From: Flammeovirgaceae bacterium
Lineage (GTDB): Bacteria > Bacteroidota > Bacteroidia > Cytophagales > Cyclobacteriaceae
Reading direction: 5' to 3'
Length of the DNA stretch: 43,243 nucleotides
NCBI GenBank assembly: GCA_023251155.1
Contig: JAHEZH010000024.1
Span: 1 to 43,243 of the forward strand
A program made the translations under genes and the position numbers. The notes under the pieces were generated by a model, which searched no databases, was not told the DNA's origin, and saw only the letters and a program-made list of their open reading frames with translations. This document shows, piece by piece, positions 1 through 9,290 of the stretch; the stretch's first letter is position 1, and each line of letters opens with the position of its first letter.

Positions 1-1925
1 TTACTTCCGGAAATAGCTTTGGTACAATCAAAGGAGCACTTGGCCTGGGTTTGATTTTTCTTCTTGGGTACATCCATCTTTTACTTCAATCCGATTCACG
101 ATCAGAAGATCATTTGCTCAACAGCAAAGAACCGATCCTTTATTATGAAGCTATCATCAAAAGTGCCCCGGAAGCAAAAGCCAATTCATGGAAAATCGAG
201 CTGGAACTACTTTCAGCCAAAACCGATCAATGGCATCCTGTAAAGGGGAAGGTACTTGCCTATGTTTCGAAGAAATCGGAGGTATTGAAATGGAGGTACG
301 AAGATCACCTACTCATTCAGGGTGCTCCTTATGAATTAAAGCCTCCAGCCAATCCCGGTGAATTTGACTTCAAGCGCTTCCTCACTTTTAAAAACATCTA
401 CCATCAGCATTATATCCCGGCAGAAAATATAAAGTGGATTGGACCTGCAGATCTTAAAAGTATTATCTACTACTCCCATCAGGCAAGAGCATGGGCTTCA
501 GATAAGATCGATACTTACATTCATGGCGATCAGGAACAAGCGATCGCTATGGCATTGATACTGGGCGTCACCGATGGCATCGACCATGAAGTATTAAATG
601 CGTATGCTGCCAGCGGTGCCATGCATGTGCTCGCAGTATCAGGTATGCACGTGGGAATTATTTATGCGATTGTGCTCTTCGTATTAAAACCATTGAACCG
701 ATACGCATGGGGGCGATGGGCGATTGCGGCCATCGGTCTTCTACTGCTATGGATGTTTGCGTTTGTCACCGGCCTCACTCCTTCTGTGCTTCGTGCCGTG
801 ACGATGTTTTCGTTTATGGTAGTGGCCCGGCCTTTCAACCGGGGCACAAACATTTACAATACCTTAGCTGCTTCTGCTTTTGTGCTGTTGATTTACAACC
901 CGTACCTGATTATGTCGGTGGGATTTCAATTATCCTATTTAGCGGTACTCGGCATTGTCTATCTTTATAAACCGATCTATCATTTATGGGAGATCAAGAA
1001 TCGGATCGGTGACTGGATATGGCAGATGACGTGCCTTTCACTGGTAGCGCAGGTAGCGACCTTCTCGCTGGGGCTACTGTACTTCCATCAGTTTCCGGTT
1101 TACTTTCTCGCCTCCAATCTTTTCGTGATACCGATGTCCACCATGGTGTTGGTATTTGGTATTGTATTTCTATCCGTAAGTTTTATCGCTCCGCTTGCAC
1201 AATGGACAGGACAACTCACCGAATGGTCAATTCAATTACTGAACTGGACGGTATTCAAAACCGAGCAACTTCCATACAGTCGTATTGCCGACATTCATAT
1301 CAATACCCTGCAATGCTGGCTGCTGATGGGGTTATTACTATCGCTTATTTTCATTTTTCAATTTCGTTCGGTCAAATGGCTTTATACCGCGGTAGGGTTC
1401 ACCGTGTTATTCACGTATTTCCAATGGGTGCACTTCTCAGAGAGCGTCAGTACAGAAAAGTGGATTATCTACAGCGTGAACGGGCACCGCGCCATGGAAT
1501 GGATCAGCCACGGTCAATCTCACTTCTATGCTGACTCGACGCTATTCAACGAGGCAGATCGCATTCGCTTTCACATCCAGCCTAACCGATTACTTACGGG
1601 AGTCGAGCGTGTTCAAAGCGACTCCATTCCGTTTCAGCGGGAAGTGAAAAAAGGAATAAGTTTGTTTTACTGGAATGACAAGGTGATTGCAAACGTGCAT
1701 AAAAAAGAAACGGCCTTACCCTCCATCGCTTCAGTGGATTATGTGGTCGTAAGCAATAATGCGGTGGCCTCGTGGAATGAACTGAAGAAAGTGAAGGCGA
1801 ATCAAATTATATTTGACGGAAGTAATTCGAAATGGTGGATGGATAAAATGAGAAAGCAGGCGCTGGCCGATTCCATTATGATTCATTCCGTGATGGATGA
1901 CGGTGCCTTTATAGTGACTAACTAA
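1..1925 (+). CDS. comEC: ComEC/Rec2-family competence membrane protein (5' end outside window)
   Basis: Polytopic inner-membrane protein of the family that forms the channel for single-stranded DNA in natural transformation. The reading frame is open to the left edge (first full codon at position 3), so the N-terminus is missing; a TTG at 51 lies inside the gene and is not its start. Visible parts, counted from that TTG: an N-terminal DUF4131-like soluble segment with NPGEFDFKRFL (about residues 102-111), then the Competence domain with the hallmark block LGVTDGI and SGMHVG (about 168-200), followed by many hydrophobic helices to about residue 440. The C-terminal ~170 residues do not show a metallo-beta-lactamase HxHxDH motif, as is common for shorter Bacteroidota members. 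The stop lies 7 bases before the enoyl-CoA hydratase ATG, so the two are probably co-transcribed. Confidence 0.93.
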   Translation, partial: TSGNSFGTIKGALGLGLIFLLGYIHLLLQSDSRSEDHLLNSKEPILYYEAIIKSAPEAKANSWKIELELLSAKTDQWHPVKGKVLAYVSKKSEVLKWRYEDHLLIQGAPYELKPPANPGEFDFKRFLTFKNIYHQHYIPAENIKWIGPADLKSIIYYSHQARAWASDKIDTYIHGDQEQAIAMALILGVTDGIDHEVLNAYAASGAMHVLAVSGMHVGIIYAIVLFVLKPLNRYAWGRWAIAAIGLLLLWMFAFVTGLTPSVLRAVTMFSFMVVARPFNRGTNIYNTLAASAFVLLIYNPYLIMSVGFQLSYLAVLGIVYLYKPIYHLWEIKNRIGDWIWQMTCLSLVAQVATFSLGLLYFHQFPVYFLASNLFVIPMSTMVLVFGIVFLSVSFIAPLAQWTGQLTEWSIQLLNWTVFKTEQLPYSRIADIHINTLQCWLLMGLLLSLIFIFQFRSVKWLYTAVGFTVLFTYFQWVHFSESVSTEKWIIYSVNGHRAMEWISHGQSHFYADSTLFNEADRIRFHIQPNRLLTGVERVQSDSIPFQREVKKGISLFYWNDKVIANVHKKETALPSIASVDYVVVSNNAVASWNELKKVKANQIIFDGSNSKWWMDKMRKQALADSIMIHSVMDDGAFIVTN

Positions 1926-1932
1926 ATATGAT

Positions 1933-2706
1933 ATGAGTCTTGTACTTTATGAGGTGAACGATCGGGTCGGATACCTTACGCTTAATCGCCCGGAGAAGAG
2001 AAATGCACTCAGCCATGAGTTAGTAAGCGAACTGAAAGTTGCATTACGGAGAGCAGAGGAGGATGCCCATGTGAAGGTCATTGTACTGAAGGCAAACGGA
2101 GAAGCGTTTTGTGCCGGTGCAGATCTGGCTTATCTGCAACAGCTCCAGCATTTTTCATTCGAAGAAAATCTGGCCGACTCCCATCACCTGAAAGCATTAT
2201 TTCTGCAAATCTATACGCTAAAGAAAGTGGTGATCGCACAGGTGCAAGGGCATGCGCTGGCAGGTGGATGTGGGATTGCTACGGTATGTGATTTTGCTTA
2301 CGCTGTACCCGAAGCCAGGCTGGGATATACTGAAGTAAAGATCGGCTTCATTCCTGCCATTGTAATGGTTTTCCTGTTAAGAAAGATAGGGGAACAAAAA
2401 GCAAAACAACTGCTGTTGAGCGGAGAACTTATCAAAGCAGAGACCGCCATGCAGATGGGACTGATCAACCAGGTGGTGCCGGCTGAATCGTTGGAGGCAA
2501 CAGTATCTGCCTTCGCCCAAAAATTAATTAAAAATAATTCTGCTCAATCGATGGAACTGACCAAAAAGATGATCAGCGAAGTGCAATCGTTGCCAATGAG
2601 TGAGGCATTGAACTATGCTGCTGAAATGAATGCAAATGCACGTGCCACAGACGATTGCAAGAAAGGGATCGATGCTTTTCTCCATAAGAAAGAGATCTCG
2701 TGGTAA
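1933..2706 (+). CDS. Enoyl-CoA hydratase/isomerase (crotonase) family protein
   Basis: A 257-residue crotonase-fold enzyme, the usual length for the family, acting on CoA thioesters in fatty-acid or branched-chain amino-acid breakdown. The N-terminus has the family start with NRPEKRNALS (about residues 19-28). The oxyanion-hole segments are visible as FCAGADL (about 59-65) and HALAGGCG (about 106-113), followed by the conserved LGYTEVKIGFIPA stretch carrying the catalytic acidic position. The sequence pattern is close to methylglutaconyl-CoA hydratases of Bacteroidota, but substrate cannot be fixed from sequence alone. It starts 7 bases after comEC, on an ATG; another ATG at 1928 is out of frame. 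It is probably the last gene of that transcript, since about 95 non-coding bases follow. Confidence 0.92.
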   Translation: MSLVLYEVNDRVGYLTLNRPEKRNALSHELVSELKVALRRAEEDAHVKVIVLKANGEAFCAGADLAYLQQLQHFSFEENLADSHHLKALFLQIYTLKKVVIAQVQGHALAGGCGIATVCDFAYAVPEARLGYTEVKIGFIPAIVMVFLLRKIGEQKAKQLLLSGELIKAETAMQMGLINQVVPAESLEATVSAFAQKLIKNNSAQSMELTKKMISEVQSLPMSEALNYAAEMNANARATDDCKKGIDAFLHKKEISW

Positions 2707-2801
2707 TCATACGTATCGTTGAATAAACGGGAGTATCGACAGAAGATATTTGGTTATTAAATGCATAGTGGCTAAAATGCCAGTAAAATATTCCCACCTC
2801 T

Positions 2802-3680
2802 ATGCACCTGAATTACCTAAACCAAAAAAAAACAATGCTGCTCTTCGCTTTAATGCAGAGCATACTGGTGTGCTCTGCACAGAACTATACCGGTGACACC
2901 TGGTCGCAAGTAAAAGCAAGTGGCAAGGGATCCGTTACCATGGCGTATGTAGAAACACCTGGCTTCGTTTACAAAGACAAAGCAGGAAAACTAACGGGTA
3001 TCTGTGTGGATATCATGAACGACTTCATCAAGTTTGTTAATGACACCCGGAAAGTAAGCCTCGAAAGTAAGTTCGCAGGCGATGGCTCCAATTTCAAAGG
3101 CATGTACGATAATGTGAAGACTTCTACCGGGGGCGTATTCGGACTTGGTAACATTACCATTACCGAAGACCGCAAGAAAGAAGTGAAGTTCAGCCCTCCA
3201 TTCATTACCAACTTTGCGATCCTTATTACTCACAACGAAGTACCTACCCTAACCAAGCTGGATGATCTTTCGGCCACCTTCACAAAATTGACTGCCTACA
3301 CAGCCAAAGGCACACTCAATGAAAAACGGATCAACGAGTTAAAGCAAAAATATTTTCCTGAAATGAAGATCACACTCACCTCTACCAGCCCGGAAACACT
3401 TTCCAAAATGGTGGCAGACCCGAATGGCTTCGCTTATCTTGACCTGGCCTTTTATCTGGATGCTATACAGGAACATAAATCCATCAAGCGTCATCCGGTT
3501 GGAGACAAGGGGGCAGAACAGTTTGGTTTCGTTATGCCTCTGAACAGCGACTGGTATCCCTTGCTGGATGAATTCTTCAAAGCCAACGGTGGATATACCA
3601 ACTCGACAGCGTACAAAGCCATCCTTACCAAACACCTTGGAGAAACTGGCGTAAAGCTGCTTCAATCCGCAAGCAAATAA
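2802..3680 (+). CDS. Periplasmic substrate-binding protein (SBP family 3 type)
   Basis: A 292-residue exported solute-binding protein of the amino-acid/polar-compound type (SBP_bac_3). The N-terminus is a signal peptide: either ATG at 2802 or the ATG at 2835 (residue 12), which gives a short core of MLLFALMQSILVCSAQ; cleavage after CSA is likely. The mature part shows the family layout: a GFVYKDKAGKLTGICVDIM segment typical of the first lobe, VFGLGNITITEDRKKEVKFSPP for ligand-binding and hinge, and a second lobe ending in DSWY-like DWYPLLDEFFKANGG. No permease or ATPase gene is adjacent, so it is either an orphan binding protein or serves a transporter elsewhere. Ligand unknown. A strong terminator follows it. 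Confidence 0.85.
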   Translation: MHLNYLNQKKTMLLFALMQSILVCSAQNYTGDTWSQVKASGKGSVTMAYVETPGFVYKDKAGKLTGICVDIMNDFIKFVNDTRKVSLESKFAGDGSNFKGMYDNVKTSTGGVFGLGNITITEDRKKEVKFSPPFITNFAILITHNEVPTLTKLDDLSATFTKLTAYTAKGTLNEKRINELKQKYFPEMKITLTSTSPETLSKMVADPNGFAYLDLAFYLDAIQEHKSIKRHPVGDKGAEQFGFVMPLNSDWYPLLDEFFKANGGYTNSTAYKAILTKHLGETGVKLLQSASK

Positions 3681-3703
3681 GTCAAGTCTCTCCCCTATCT
3701 GAC

Positions 3704-3740
3704 AGACCCGAAGCTTTCAACAGTTTCGGGTCTTTTATTT
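3704..3740 (+). terminator. Intrinsic terminator after the binding-protein gene
   Basis: A perfect 9-bp stem, AGACCCGAA (3704-3712) pairing with TTCGGGTCT (3725-3733), with a 12-base loop, followed by a T-rich run (TTTTATTTT). It lies 23 bases after the stop of the binding-protein gene and before recQ, so it separates the two transcription units. Confidence 0.9.
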
Positions 3741-3781
3741 TACCGGATTGATGTAAATTCACGGTTGTAATCTGTATTTCA

Positions 3782-5692
3782 TTGCCGACACCAAAAGACA
3801 TACTCGAATATTTCTGGGGCTATTCTCAATTCCGACCTCCACAGGAAGAGATCATAAACTCCGTATTGTTTGGGCAAGACACCCTGGCTATACTACCAAC
3901 TGGTGGTGGTAAGTCCGTGTGCTTTCAGGTACCATCCCTGATTAAGGAGGGGATCTGTATCGTCATCACTCCGCTTATTGCGTTGATGCAGGATCAGGTA
4001 GAGCAACTGAAAGAGCTGGACATTGCCGCTATTGCCGTTCATTCCGGTATGGGCCGCAGTGAGATGGACATTGCATTGGACAACTGTGTATACGGGAAAA
4101 TAAAATTCCTTTACGTATCACCGGAACGGGTACAGACCGATCTCTTCCAGGAACGATTCAGAAAAATGAATGTATCACTCATCGCCATTGACGAAGCGCA
4201 TTGCATTTCTCAATGGGGTCATGATTTTCGTCCACCGTATTTACAAATTCATGTACTGCGCGAACTTAAACCCACTGTTCCTTTCATCGCCCTTACTGCA
4301 TCGGCCACGCAACTGGTGAAAGAAGATATCATTAAGCATCTTCACCTTAAAGATACGGTTGTCTTTCAAAAAAGTTTTGCACGCGATAATCTCAGCCTGG
4401 TGGTGCGCAACACGGAGAACAAAGAAAAGAAGCTGATCGAGATCTTACGAAAAGTACCCGGCTCTGCCATTATCTATGTGCGGTCAAGAAAATCAACACA
4501 GGATATTGCCGGCTTCTTAATCAAACAACGGATCAGTGCTACCTTCTATCATGCAGGCCTCAGTCACTTCGATCGCACGCATCGGCAGAGTGAGTGGATA
4601 CAAAACAAAAGCAGGGTGATGGTAGCCACCAATGCGTTCGGTATGGGCATCAACAAACCGGATGTGCGCGTGGTCATCCATCTCGATCTTCCTGAAAACA
4701 TGGAAGCCTACTACCAGGAGGCAGGCCGGGCAGGTCGTGATGGCAAACGTGCTTATGCTACGATCATCTATCACGCCGCTGATGTTGAAAGTCTTCAGAA
4801 TAAAGTAAAGCAATCGCAGCCTTCATTGGAGTACATCAAACTGGTCTACCAGGCGTTGGCCAACTACTACCAGCTGGCGATGGGCAGTGCTCTGAATGAA
4901 AGCTTCATTTTCGATCTGGAAGAATTCAGTAAACGATTCAACTTTCAACCTGCTGCTGTCCATCCGGCATTAAAAAAACTGGAGGAAGAAGGATTAGTTC
5001 AATTAAGCGACAGCTTCTATCGTCCATCACGCATCCATTTTTCTATCGATAAGAAAAAACTGTACGAGTTTCAGGTAGCCAATGCGCGGTATGACTCTTT
5101 CGTGAAAACATTGCTGCGCATGTATGGTGGGGAATTGTTTTCTGATTTTGTGACCATCTCGGAAAGCCAATTGGCGAAAGCCACTTCGGCAACCGTTCCT
5201 GAAATAAAAATCGCACTCCTCCAACTTCAGAAATTATCACTGCTGGATTATGAACCGGCTTCTGATCAGCCGCAAATCACTTTTCTTTTACCCCGGCAAG
5301 ATGCTGATCATTTACCCATAGATAAAGTTCACCTGGAGGAACGAAGAAATCTTCACTTTTCGAAAATGGAATCAATGATCAGCTACACCACACAGGATCA
5401 CCGGTGTCGGATGCAGGTGATACAGGAGTATTTCAATGAAGTAACTCATCAGATCTGCGGTATCTGTGATGTCTGCATTAATAATAAAAAAAGCAATGAT
5501 CTTTCTGTACTTAAGGATTACCAGGAACAAATCATTTACCTGCTCAATCAGAAACCATTGACCATCGAAGAGCTTGAACTTGCAGTCGATGCCAAAGACA
5601 ATGAACTATTCATAGAAGTAGTACGTGAAATGGTTGATGAAGGGATCATCAACTATGATGAGTTCTGGGTATTGCATCTGCTAAAGAAATAG
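3782..5692 (+). CDS. recQ: RecQ-family ATP-dependent DNA helicase
   Basis: 3'-5' superfamily 2 DNA helicase used in recombination and replication-fork repair. In order: Walker A TGGGKS (residues 40-45), DEAH box (137-140), SATQLV motif III (about 173-178), the helicase C lobe with NAFGMGINKPDVR (284-296) and QEAGRAGRDG (312-321), then the RecQ-Ct zinc site with Cys542, Cys559, Cys562 and Cys565 in the standard C-x16-C-x2-C-x2-C spacing. The last ~70 residues do not look like a clear HRDC domain. The start is a TTG at 3782: the frame is closed by a TGA at 3749, no ATG lies between, and starting at the next ATG would delete the helicase core. It is transcribed alone, between a terminator and the CotH gene. 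Confidence 0.95.
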   Translation: MPTPKDILEYFWGYSQFRPPQEEIINSVLFGQDTLAILPTGGGKSVCFQVPSLIKEGICIVITPLIALMQDQVEQLKELDIAAIAVHSGMGRSEMDIALDNCVYGKIKFLYVSPERVQTDLFQERFRKMNVSLIAIDEAHCISQWGHDFRPPYLQIHVLRELKPTVPFIALTASATQLVKEDIIKHLHLKDTVVFQKSFARDNLSLVVRNTENKEKKLIEILRKVPGSAIIYVRSRKSTQDIAGFLIKQRISATFYHAGLSHFDRTHRQSEWIQNKSRVMVATNAFGMGINKPDVRVVIHLDLPENMEAYYQEAGRAGRDGKRAYATIIYHAADVESLQNKVKQSQPSLEYIKLVYQALANYYQLAMGSALNESFIFDLEEFSKRFNFQPAAVHPALKKLEEEGLVQLSDSFYRPSRIHFSIDKKKLYEFQVANARYDSFVKTLLRMYGGELFSDFVTISESQLAKATSATVPEIKIALLQLQKLSLLDYEPASDQPQITFLLPRQDADHLPIDKVHLEERRNLHFSKMESMISYTTQDHRCRMQVIQEYFNEVTHQICGICDVCINNKKSNDLSVLKDYQEQIIYLLNQKPLTIEELELAVDAKDNELFIEVVREMVDEGIINYDEFWVLHLLKK

Positions 5693-5786
5693 TCAGGAAG
5701 CCATGACCGGGTACCTTAAAGCAATGATTAGTGAATACCAATGACAAGTGAATAGCGTTATTTCTTTACTTCAATACACCCTCCGT

Positions 5787-7166
5787 ATGATCATGCATTC
5801 GCCCATCTTAAAATATACAGGCTATGTCTTTCTTTTCCTCCTGGTGTGCTGCAAAACCGAGGAAGTGGAACCGGAAGTGATTGATCCTGATTTTGAAATT
5901 CCGGACTGGACAGCATCATCACACGGAAACAAAGTCAAGCCCAACTACACCACGGTCTTTCCTCAGGACAAAGTAAATACGATCGAGATCAGGATGACAA
6001 AATCGGACTGGGCAACGATCCACACCAATATGAAGGTGCTGTTCGGTTTCAATTTTGGTGCGGGTGGATCGCGGCCGGTAAACTCAGCCTTTCCTGAAGC
6101 AGATCCTGAGTATGTAGCGGTGTCTCTTAAATTCAACGGGATAGAGTGGTACAAAGTGGGCTTTCGTCTGAAAGGAAACTCCTCATTGCAAAACAGCTGG
6201 AGCCAGGGAATATACAAACTTCCCTTCCGTCTTCATTTCGATAAATTTGAAGATGACTATCCTCAGATAAAGAATCAACGCTTCTATGGATTCAAAGAAC
6301 TTTCCATGTCACCCGGTGCAAATGACAACTCGCTGATACGTGAAAAAGTATCGGCGGATATTTTTCGTGCCGCAGGTATCGCCTGTTCGCAAACTTCTTT
6401 TTACAAAGTCTATATCGATTTTGGAGATGGACTTAAATACTGTGGTGTGTACACGATGGTGGAAGTGGTGGATGACTCCATGGTAAAAAATCAGTTTGGC
6501 GATGATAAAGGAAACATTTACAAACCCGAATCTACCTTCCGCACATTCATTCCCGATCAGTTCGAAAAGAAAAACAATGAAGACGAAAACAACTTCAGCG
6601 ATGTGCAGGCCATGATCAATGCACTGAACAGTCCGCAACGGTCCGGTAATCCTGCCGAATGGAGAGCAAATCTTGAAAAGAACTTCGATGTTGATTATTT
6701 CCTGAAGTGGCTGGCTGCCAACACGACCATGCTCAACTGGGATACGTATGGAACCATGGCTCACAATTACTATCTGTTTAATAATCCAGGTAAAGGACTG
6801 ACATGGATACCCTGGGATAACAATGAATCGATGAGCATACGATCCAGCACCAATGTGACTATTTCACTGTCTACCGTTTCGGCAAGCTGGCCATTGATTC
6901 GTAACCTGATGGATGACCCGGTCTACAACGCCACCTATCGAGTTAATGTGAGAAGTTTTACCGATAATGTATTCATCCCTGAAAAGATGAACGTGTTGTT
7001 TGATCGCTATCACAATCTTATTTCTCCGTATGTGATTGGTCCCGATGAAAAAGAGCAAGGCAAATTCACACACCTCACTAATGGGGACTCCTTTAACCGT
7101 GAGTTAACTAACCTGAAACAGCATGTCGCCAACCGGAACCAGGTGGTGAATGACTATCTGAAGTAA
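5787..7166 (+). CDS. CotH kinase-family lipoprotein
   Basis: A 459-residue predicted lipoprotein with a CotH domain. CotH proteins are atypical protein kinases first known from spore coats; outside spore formers they are found as secreted or surface proteins with unproven targets. I chose the ATG at 5787 (5793 is equally possible) over a GTG at 5748 because it places a short basic stretch and hydrophobic core directly before a lipobox-like LLVCC, with Cys21 or Cys22 as the lipidation site. CotH signatures: FRLKGNSSLQ in the N-lobe, the long NQRFYGFKELSMSPGANDNSLIREK segment, GVYTMVEVVDDSMV, and WIPWDNNES, the acidic motif near the C-terminus equivalent to the DWDNE type. Neighbours give no functional clue; a convergent gene begins 58 bases downstream. 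Confidence 0.85.
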   Translation: MIMHSPILKYTGYVFLFLLVCCKTEEVEPEVIDPDFEIPDWTASSHGNKVKPNYTTVFPQDKVNTIEIRMTKSDWATIHTNMKVLFGFNFGAGGSRPVNSAFPEADPEYVAVSLKFNGIEWYKVGFRLKGNSSLQNSWSQGIYKLPFRLHFDKFEDDYPQIKNQRFYGFKELSMSPGANDNSLIREKVSADIFRAAGIACSQTSFYKVYIDFGDGLKYCGVYTMVEVVDDSMVKNQFGDDKGNIYKPESTFRTFIPDQFEKKNNEDENNFSDVQAMINALNSPQRSGNPAEWRANLEKNFDVDYFLKWLAANTTMLNWDTYGTMAHNYYLFNNPGKGLTWIPWDNNESMSIRSSTNVTISLSTVSASWPLIRNLMDDPVYNATYRVNVRSFTDNVFIPEKMNVLFDRYHNLISPYVIGPDEKEQGKFTHLTNGDSFNRELTNLKQHVANRNQVVNDYLK

Positions 7167-7224
7167 CTAGGGATTACTCGTCTGCGGATCAGTACTACAA
7201 GTAATACATAGCTGGTTAAATGGA

Positions 7225-7659
7225 TCAGTGCGCTGCTTTAAGATAGGCCCAGCCCGTCTCCTGCTTCTGCACCAGCTCTACCAAAGCAGAAGGAACGATG
7301 ATTGCCGAAGGCAACAGTTCTTCTTTCTTAACATTCTGTCTGCGCATGGAGTTATTGCAAGCAGCAAACACCACTCCCTTTGCTGACCATTCTGCTACGG
7401 CCTTGGCTGCTTTCGACTTTGAAGCCACAAGCAATTCCAATCCTCCCCCCTGGCACACCACCTCTATCTCTGCTTTAGGCCACACGGTGCGAATGTTACG
7501 TACTTGCGCGACTACGGTTGCCTGCTCCGCAGAATCAGCAGAAGTAAACTGCATCACCATCTTATGCACTTTGTTATCCAGTACGGTGTTAGCGGGTTGT
7601 TGTGCTTTTGCTGCTAGGGTGATTAATAGCAATACCACCAAAATGTGTCGTGTTTTCAT
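7225..7659 (-). CDS. Exported DsrE/DsrF-like protein
   Basis: A 144-residue small protein with a clear signal peptide (MKTRHILVVLLLITLAAKAQ, cleavage near AKA-Q). The mature part has the DsrE-like alpha/beta fold pattern: a first strand with KMVMQFTSAD, an IEVVCQGGGLELL strand-turn, and the conserved cysteine region GVVFAACNNSMRR, whose Cys matches the persulfide-carrying position in DsrE-like proteins. DsrE relatives pass sulfane sulfur between enzymes; an exported form suggests work in the periplasm. It lies 5 bases downstream of a TsdA-like cytochrome gene on the same strand, so the two are almost certainly one operon and probably handle the same sulfur compound. The sulfur role is inferred from the family and the neighbour. 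Confidence 0.82.
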   Translation of the reverse strand: MKTRHILVVLLLITLAAKAQQPANTVLDNKVHKMVMQFTSADSAEQATVVAQVRNIRTVWPKAEIEVVCQGGGLELLVASKSKAAKAVAEWSAKGVVFAACNNSMRRQNVKKEELLPSAIIVPSALVELVQKQETGWAYLKAAH

Positions 7660-7664
7660 ATGCG

Positions 7665-8693
7665 TTAGTTTGTTTTTTGTGCTTGATAAAATTTTTCGAT
7701 GGGGGCAAATGGCCCGTATTTATGTTGTTCTTCACTGAAGTTATCGGCATACGGGCCAAAGGGATGATCAACAGGTTTCGTTTCGAGCTTCGGCCAATCG
7801 GCAATAAACGCTTTCTTTACACGAGGCATACTTAATACATACGCGGCAATATCCCATGACTCTTGTTCGGTAAGTACAGGGTGATCATAAGTAGCACCAT
7901 GCGGCATGTTGGCATAAATGTATTTGGCAAAGTTGGAGATGCGATAGAGGCCGGCAGCCGTGTTAAAACTATTCGCTCCACTGAGTGGCGGATAGAGGTA
8001 GGTACCGTCGGTCAGATTCTTCTGTCCTTCGCCTTCAGCACCATGACACACGCTGCAGTTCTTCCTGTAATTTATTTTTCCCATGTGACGATCGGCAGCA
8101 CGGCTGAGCCATTTCATCTCAGGTAATCCTGACCCTTTTGCTCTCTGACCTTTAGGTACATCTTTGCCCACCCAACGAATATAAGCAACAATACTTTTCA
8201 TCTCCACCGACGATGAATCCAGCGGAGCGCCATTTAAACTGCGCTGAAAACAATCGTTTACTCTCCGCTCGATAGTTTCAAAACTTCCCGAGCGTGCTCT
8301 GAACTTGGGATACATCGAAGCAACCGATCCAAAGTTATTGCCGTAAGGTTTCGTACCCGCCTCCAGATGGCAGTTCTGACAATTCATGCCATTTGCCTTT
8401 TTTGATAACGACCCCGAAGGCCCGATAAAAGCAGAAGTGCGAATGATCAAGTCTCGACCATAGCGAATTGATTTTCCCTCCTCTGAATCGGATATAGCAG
8501 CAGGATCGGGTGCTGTCCAAAGTGAAGTGATGACTTCTCCGGGCGGAGTTAAATGCTCACCCCTCTTTGGCAGAAACCCGGGACGGAAGTAGTGAATAGC
8601 ACCCAACAGAATAAAGATAACAACGACAACAAAAATGACGGAAACGACTCGTGCCAGTCGTATTATCGTGTCGATTGCCTGTTGGGATTTCAT
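7665..8693 (-). CDS. Membrane-anchored diheme c-type cytochrome, TsdA-like (thiosulfate dehydrogenase family)
   Basis: A 342-residue diheme cytochrome c. I use the ATG at 8693 (an upstream ATG at 8720 adds nine residues) because a single hydrophobic anchor follows immediately (about residues 15-33), so the protein is tethered with the hemes in the periplasm. Heme sites are CQNCH (Cys105, Cys108, His109) and CSVCH (Cys213, Cys216, His217). Between them lies NDCFQRSLNG with Cys148, matching the segment that supplies the unusual cysteine heme ligand in thiosulfate dehydrogenases; Met263 in NMPHG is a plausible ligand for heme 2. TsdA interconverts thiosulfate and tetrathionate. Direction and electron partner cannot be read from sequence; no TsdB-like cytochrome is adjacent. 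Co-operonic with an exported DsrE protein. Confidence 0.83.
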   Translation of the reverse strand: MKSQQAIDTIIRLARVVSVIFVVVVIFILLGAIHYFRPGFLPKRGEHLTPPGEVITSLWTAPDPAAISDSEEGKSIRYGRDLIIRTSAFIGPSGSLSKKANGMNCQNCHLEAGTKPYGNNFGSVASMYPKFRARSGSFETIERRVNDCFQRSLNGAPLDSSSVEMKSIVAYIRWVGKDVPKGQRAKGSGLPEMKWLSRAADRHMGKINYRKNCSVCHGAEGEGQKNLTDGTYLYPPLSGANSFNTAAGLYRISNFAKYIYANMPHGATYDHPVLTEQESWDIAAYVLSMPRVKKAFIADWPKLETKPVDHPFGPYADNFSEEQHKYGPFAPIEKFYQAQKTN

Positions 8694-8807
8694 AAAATCG
8701 ATGTCAAGGTAAACGTTCAATAACCGATTCCAAAATCAATTTACCCGACCGGTAACAAGTGGCATTTAAAGTATAAAGTTTGCCTATATTTCCGGAAATT
8801 TTACAAT

Positions 8808-9278
8808 ATGAAGATCACAAAAGACAAGGTGGTAGCTATTCATTATAAGCTCACCAACAATGAGGGAGAAGTACTGGATTCCAGCGAAGGAAGAGATCCA
8901 CTCGTTTATATTCACGGACATGGCAACCTGATTATAGGCATGGAAGAAGGTGTAGAAGGAAAAGTGAAAGGTGATAAACTCACATTGACAATTGCTCCTG
9001 AAAAAGGGTATGGTGTAAAAGATGCTGAGCTTACACAGAAAGTACCACGCTCTGCATTTGGTGATCAGAAAGTAGAAAAGGGAATGCAATTCTCCACCAA
9101 CCAGGGCGGAGTAGTGACCGTAACGGAAGTAGGGTTAAACGAGATTACCGTGGATGCCAATCATCCGCTGGCTGGTGTTGAACTTAATTTTGCGGTGGAA
9201 GTGGTTTCGGTAAGAGATGCTACCAGCGATGAACTGGCGCATGGCCACGTACATGGCCCGGGTGGCCACCATCATTAA
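8808..9278 (+). CDS. slyD: SlyD-type FKBP peptidyl-prolyl cis-trans isomerase
   Basis: A 156-residue cytoplasmic FKBP-fold prolyl isomerase and chaperone. The FKBP domain is split by the insert-in-flap domain typical of SlyD: N-terminal KVVAIHYKLTNNEGEVLDSS, the GHGNLIIGMEEGVEGKVKGD loop of the active site, then the flap insert from about residue 65 to 120 and return to ELNFAVEVVSV. The C-terminus is a short histidine-rich tail (HGHVHGPGGHHH), which in SlyD proteins binds nickel and other metals. No hydrogenase or urease genes are nearby, so a general folding role is most likely. The acyltransferase gene starts 12 bases after its stop, suggesting co-transcription. Confidence 0.93.
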   Translation: MKITKDKVVAIHYKLTNNEGEVLDSSEGRDPLVYIHGHGNLIIGMEEGVEGKVKGDKLTLTIAPEKGYGVKDAELTQKVPRSAFGDQKVEKGMQFSTNQGGVVTVTEVGLNEITVDANHPLAGVELNFAVEVVSVRDATSDELAHGHVHGPGGHHH

Positions 9279-9290
9279 TCCAATCCTTCT

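Noticed and set aside
1019-1534. Open frame of 171 codons on the plus strand
   Set aside because: It is an alternative frame of comEC, whose own frame has strong family motifs throughout this stretch.
6309-6764. Open frame of 151 codons on the minus strand
   Set aside because: Antisense to the conserved CotH domain; no start context or family pattern.
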